5,964 nucleotides of DNA from DATJMJ01 sp035508795 (GTDB lineage Bacteria; Actinomycetota; Acidimicrobiia; Acidimicrobiales; Palsa-688). Numbering within the stretch: the first letter of the stretch is position 1; the number at the start of each line of letters is the position of its first letter. The stretch lies in contig DATJMJ010000119.1 in NCBI GenBank assembly GCA_035508795.1, positions 1 through 5,964 of the forward strand, in the 5' to 3' direction. This document shows, one piece after another, positions 4,729 to 5,964 of this stretch. The position numbers were made by a program, and so were the translations under genes. The notes under the pieces are model-generated. The model made no database searches and was not told where the DNA came from. It saw only the letters and a program-made list of their open reading frames with translations.

Positions 4729-5904
4729 GTGGCTGAACCTGGCTCAGCTGATCTGAACCGAGACGAGTCGGACCGCAGACATTACGAACTCCTAGCCAAC
4801 GAGGGCGACTCAGAAGCGATGTTTGCTCTGGCTACCCTGATCGAAAGTAGCGATCCCGCCGAGGCACGACTTTGGTATGAGCGTGCCGCCGAACTGGGGA
4901 ACACCGACGCGGCTTTCAACCTTGCCCTCTCTTTAGAAGATGAGCAACCAGTACGGGCTCAAGAGCTCCTTCAAAGCCTAATATCTTCGGGCGACACTGA
5001 GGCAATCGGCGCTCTCGCCCGCCTGACGACAAAGCGCGACCCCGAAACTGCGCGCGCCCTTTTCGAGCAAGCCGCTCAGAGGGGCGACATCGTTGCCGTG
5101 CACAACTTCGCCAATTTCCTGGCACCCGTGGAGCCTGAGCGTGCCAAGTTGCTCTGGATGCGCGCCGCAGAGGCAGGTTATGCCGCCTCGATGTACGAAC
5201 TAGGAAACCATCTGAGGACGGACGACCCCGCGCAATCCCGGCATTATTACGAGCAGGCAGCAGCCGGTGGTTATGTTCAAGCCCTTTACGCTTTGGGCTA
5301 TATCCTGGAACCGAGCGACCCCGCGCAATCCCGGCATTATTACGAGCAGGCAGCAGCCGGTGGTTACGCACCCGCATTAACCAATCTAGGCGTCGTTTAC
5401 CGAAGGAGTAACCGGCCCAAGGCCCTTCACCTTCTCGAAGAAGCCTCCGTCCTCGGTGACGCACGTGCTGCATCTCTCCTTGGTGATATTTACCGCAAGT
5501 CTGACAAGACTAAAGCTCGATGCTATTATGCAAAAGCCGCTGAATTATCTTATCCGGCGGCGATGTGGCAACTCGCGAAGATGGACGATTATTGCAAGCC
5601 AGGATCCGGTCGCCGTTACCTGGAACAAGCAGCGGACCTCGGTTACAGCGGCGCACTGAGGTCGCTTGGTGTTCTGGCTATTCGGGAAAGAGATTATCGA
5701 TTGGCAGCCACATTGTTCGACCAAGCGGCCCAATCTGGAAACAAGGACGCCGCAACGGTCGTTCGTTTGTTGGAGTTAGTTCAAGGCAAGGGAGTCTTAC
5801 CAGTACTCGCGCGGCTCTGTTTGAGGGGAGTAACTGCCAGTGCAAGGTTCGGATCGTGGTTTTTATGGAAACTTAGAGCCCCAGTACGCTCGCGAAAGTG
5901 TTGA
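4729..5904 (+). CDS. Sel1-like repeat (TPR superfamily) solenoid protein, 391 aa
   Basis: This is an all-helical repeat protein, probably a cytosolic protein-protein scaffold; it has no signal peptide or membrane helix. The repeats run from residue 11 to about 352. Helix A has the pattern DPxxARxYYEQAA; then comes Gly at repeat position 16, and helix B has Ala20, Leu24, Gly25. Starts fall at residues 11, 42, 73, 104, 135, 166, 197, 228, 259 and 290, exactly 31 apart, and an eleventh near 321 has one extra residue. Canonical Sel1 repeats are 36 or more residues, so each unit lacks the usual inter-helix loop. A basic tail (353-391, ending in RSRKC) follows. Repeats 6 and 7 share 17 identical residues. 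The gene is AT-richer than the left-hand genes (30 of 60 GC at 5521-5580), suggesting separate ancestry. No partner gene is nearby, so its target is unknown. Confidence 0.93.
   Translation: MAEPGSADLNRDESDRRHYELLANEGDSEAMFALATLIESSDPAEARLWYERAAELGNTDAAFNLALSLEDEQPVRAQELLQSLISSGDTEAIGALARLTTKRDPETARALFEQAAQRGDIVAVHNFANFLAPVEPERAKLLWMRAAEAGYAASMYELGNHLRTDDPAQSRHYYEQAAAGGYVQALYALGYILEPSDPAQSRHYYEQAAAGGYAPALTNLGVVYRRSNRPKALHLLEEASVLGDARAASLLGDIYRKSDKTKARCYYAKAAELSYPAAMWQLAKMDDYCKPGSGRRYLEQAADLGYSGALRSLGVLAIRERDYRLAATLFDQAAQSGNKDAATVVRLLELVQGKGVLPVLARLCLRGVTASARFGSWFLWKLRAPVRSRKC
5223..5273 (+). repeat. 51-nt exact direct repeat, copy 1
   Basis: Identical base for base to 5316-5366, 93 bp (31 codons) away. 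It covers helix A and the first turn after it in Sel1 repeat 6. The flanking bases differ on both sides. Confidence 0.95.
5316..5366 (+). repeat. 51-nt exact direct repeat, copy 2
   Basis: Second copy, in Sel1 repeat 7. Silent positions are identical too, unlike the other repeats, which differ at nearly every variable codon, so a recent duplication or conversion of one repeat unit is likely. Confidence 0.95.
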
Positions 5905-5964
5905 TTGCGTCGCTTCTCGCGTAGAAATATCGCGCGTTCTTAGCCATCGCGTGATACCACCCGC
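5873..5964 (-). CDS. Possible C-terminal end of a gene entering from the right edge
   Basis: A minus-strand frame is open from the window edge to TAA at 5875-5873, giving 29 residues: GWYHAMAKNARYFYARSD followed by AINTFASVLGL. About 72% of its codons end in G or C (21 of 29), as expected for coding DNA here. It would converge on and overlap the last 32 bp of the Sel1 gene. I do not recognise the protein, and a frame this short can be open by chance. Confidence 0.25.
   Translation of the reverse strand, partial: GWYHAMAKNARYFYARSDAINTFASVLGL

Noticed and set aside
1..5964. CRISPR array or defence system
   Set aside because: There is no regularly spaced short repeat with unique spacers and no cas, restriction or toxin-antitoxin genes. 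The only regular repeats are those of the Sel1 protein.

Overview
The window is high-GC bacterial DNA (67% GC by hand count in the enolase gene at 121-180). Gene styles suggest an actinobacterial-type genome: the enolase variant, the tRNA-Thr(CGT) 5' sequence, the integrase remnant and the XRE-regulator tail. This is an inference from protein flavour; nothing here fixes the taxon.

Left part (1-2982), all on the plus strand. The window opens inside an enolase gene (eno) that carries every catalytic residue expected downstream of the cut. Next comes a collapsed pair of MutS-like ATPase genes: the Walker B/C-terminal end of one copy is joined in frame to the Walker A region of a second copy, which then has its own internal deletion and frame change. 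The last MutS-derived stop codon overlaps the GTG start of an intact major facilitator superfamily (MFS) transporter gene in a GTGA arrangement.

Middle part (2983-4144) is a scrap zone. It holds a decayed tyrosine-integrase fragment on the minus strand, the exact 5' half of a tRNA-Thr(CGT) gene ending at the 3' edge of the anticodon loop, an AT-richer segment with a 12-bp tandem repeat and a short inverted repeat, and the C-terminal half of an XRE-type regulator lacking most of its DNA-binding domain. Together they look like the scar of an integrated element that was lost or rearranged at a tRNA gene.

Right part (4145-5964). A mostly non-coding stretch contains an 8-bp perfect hairpin and a possible 45-residue peptide gene with a hydrophobic, Cys-containing C-terminus. 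It is followed by an intact gene for a Sel1-like repeat protein, with a good ribosome binding site. Its solenoid is unusually regular: ten consecutive 31-residue repeats without indels plus an eleventh, and two neighbouring repeats share 51 identical nucleotides. A possible minus-strand gene may enter from the right edge and overlap the Sel1 3' end.

Working together: eno, the MutS pair and the MFS gene are co-oriented, but only the MutS relic and MFS gene show tight coupling. No complete novel multi-gene system is visible. The most unusual items are the MutS collapse, the half tRNA with its surroundings, and the 31-residue-period Sel1 protein.
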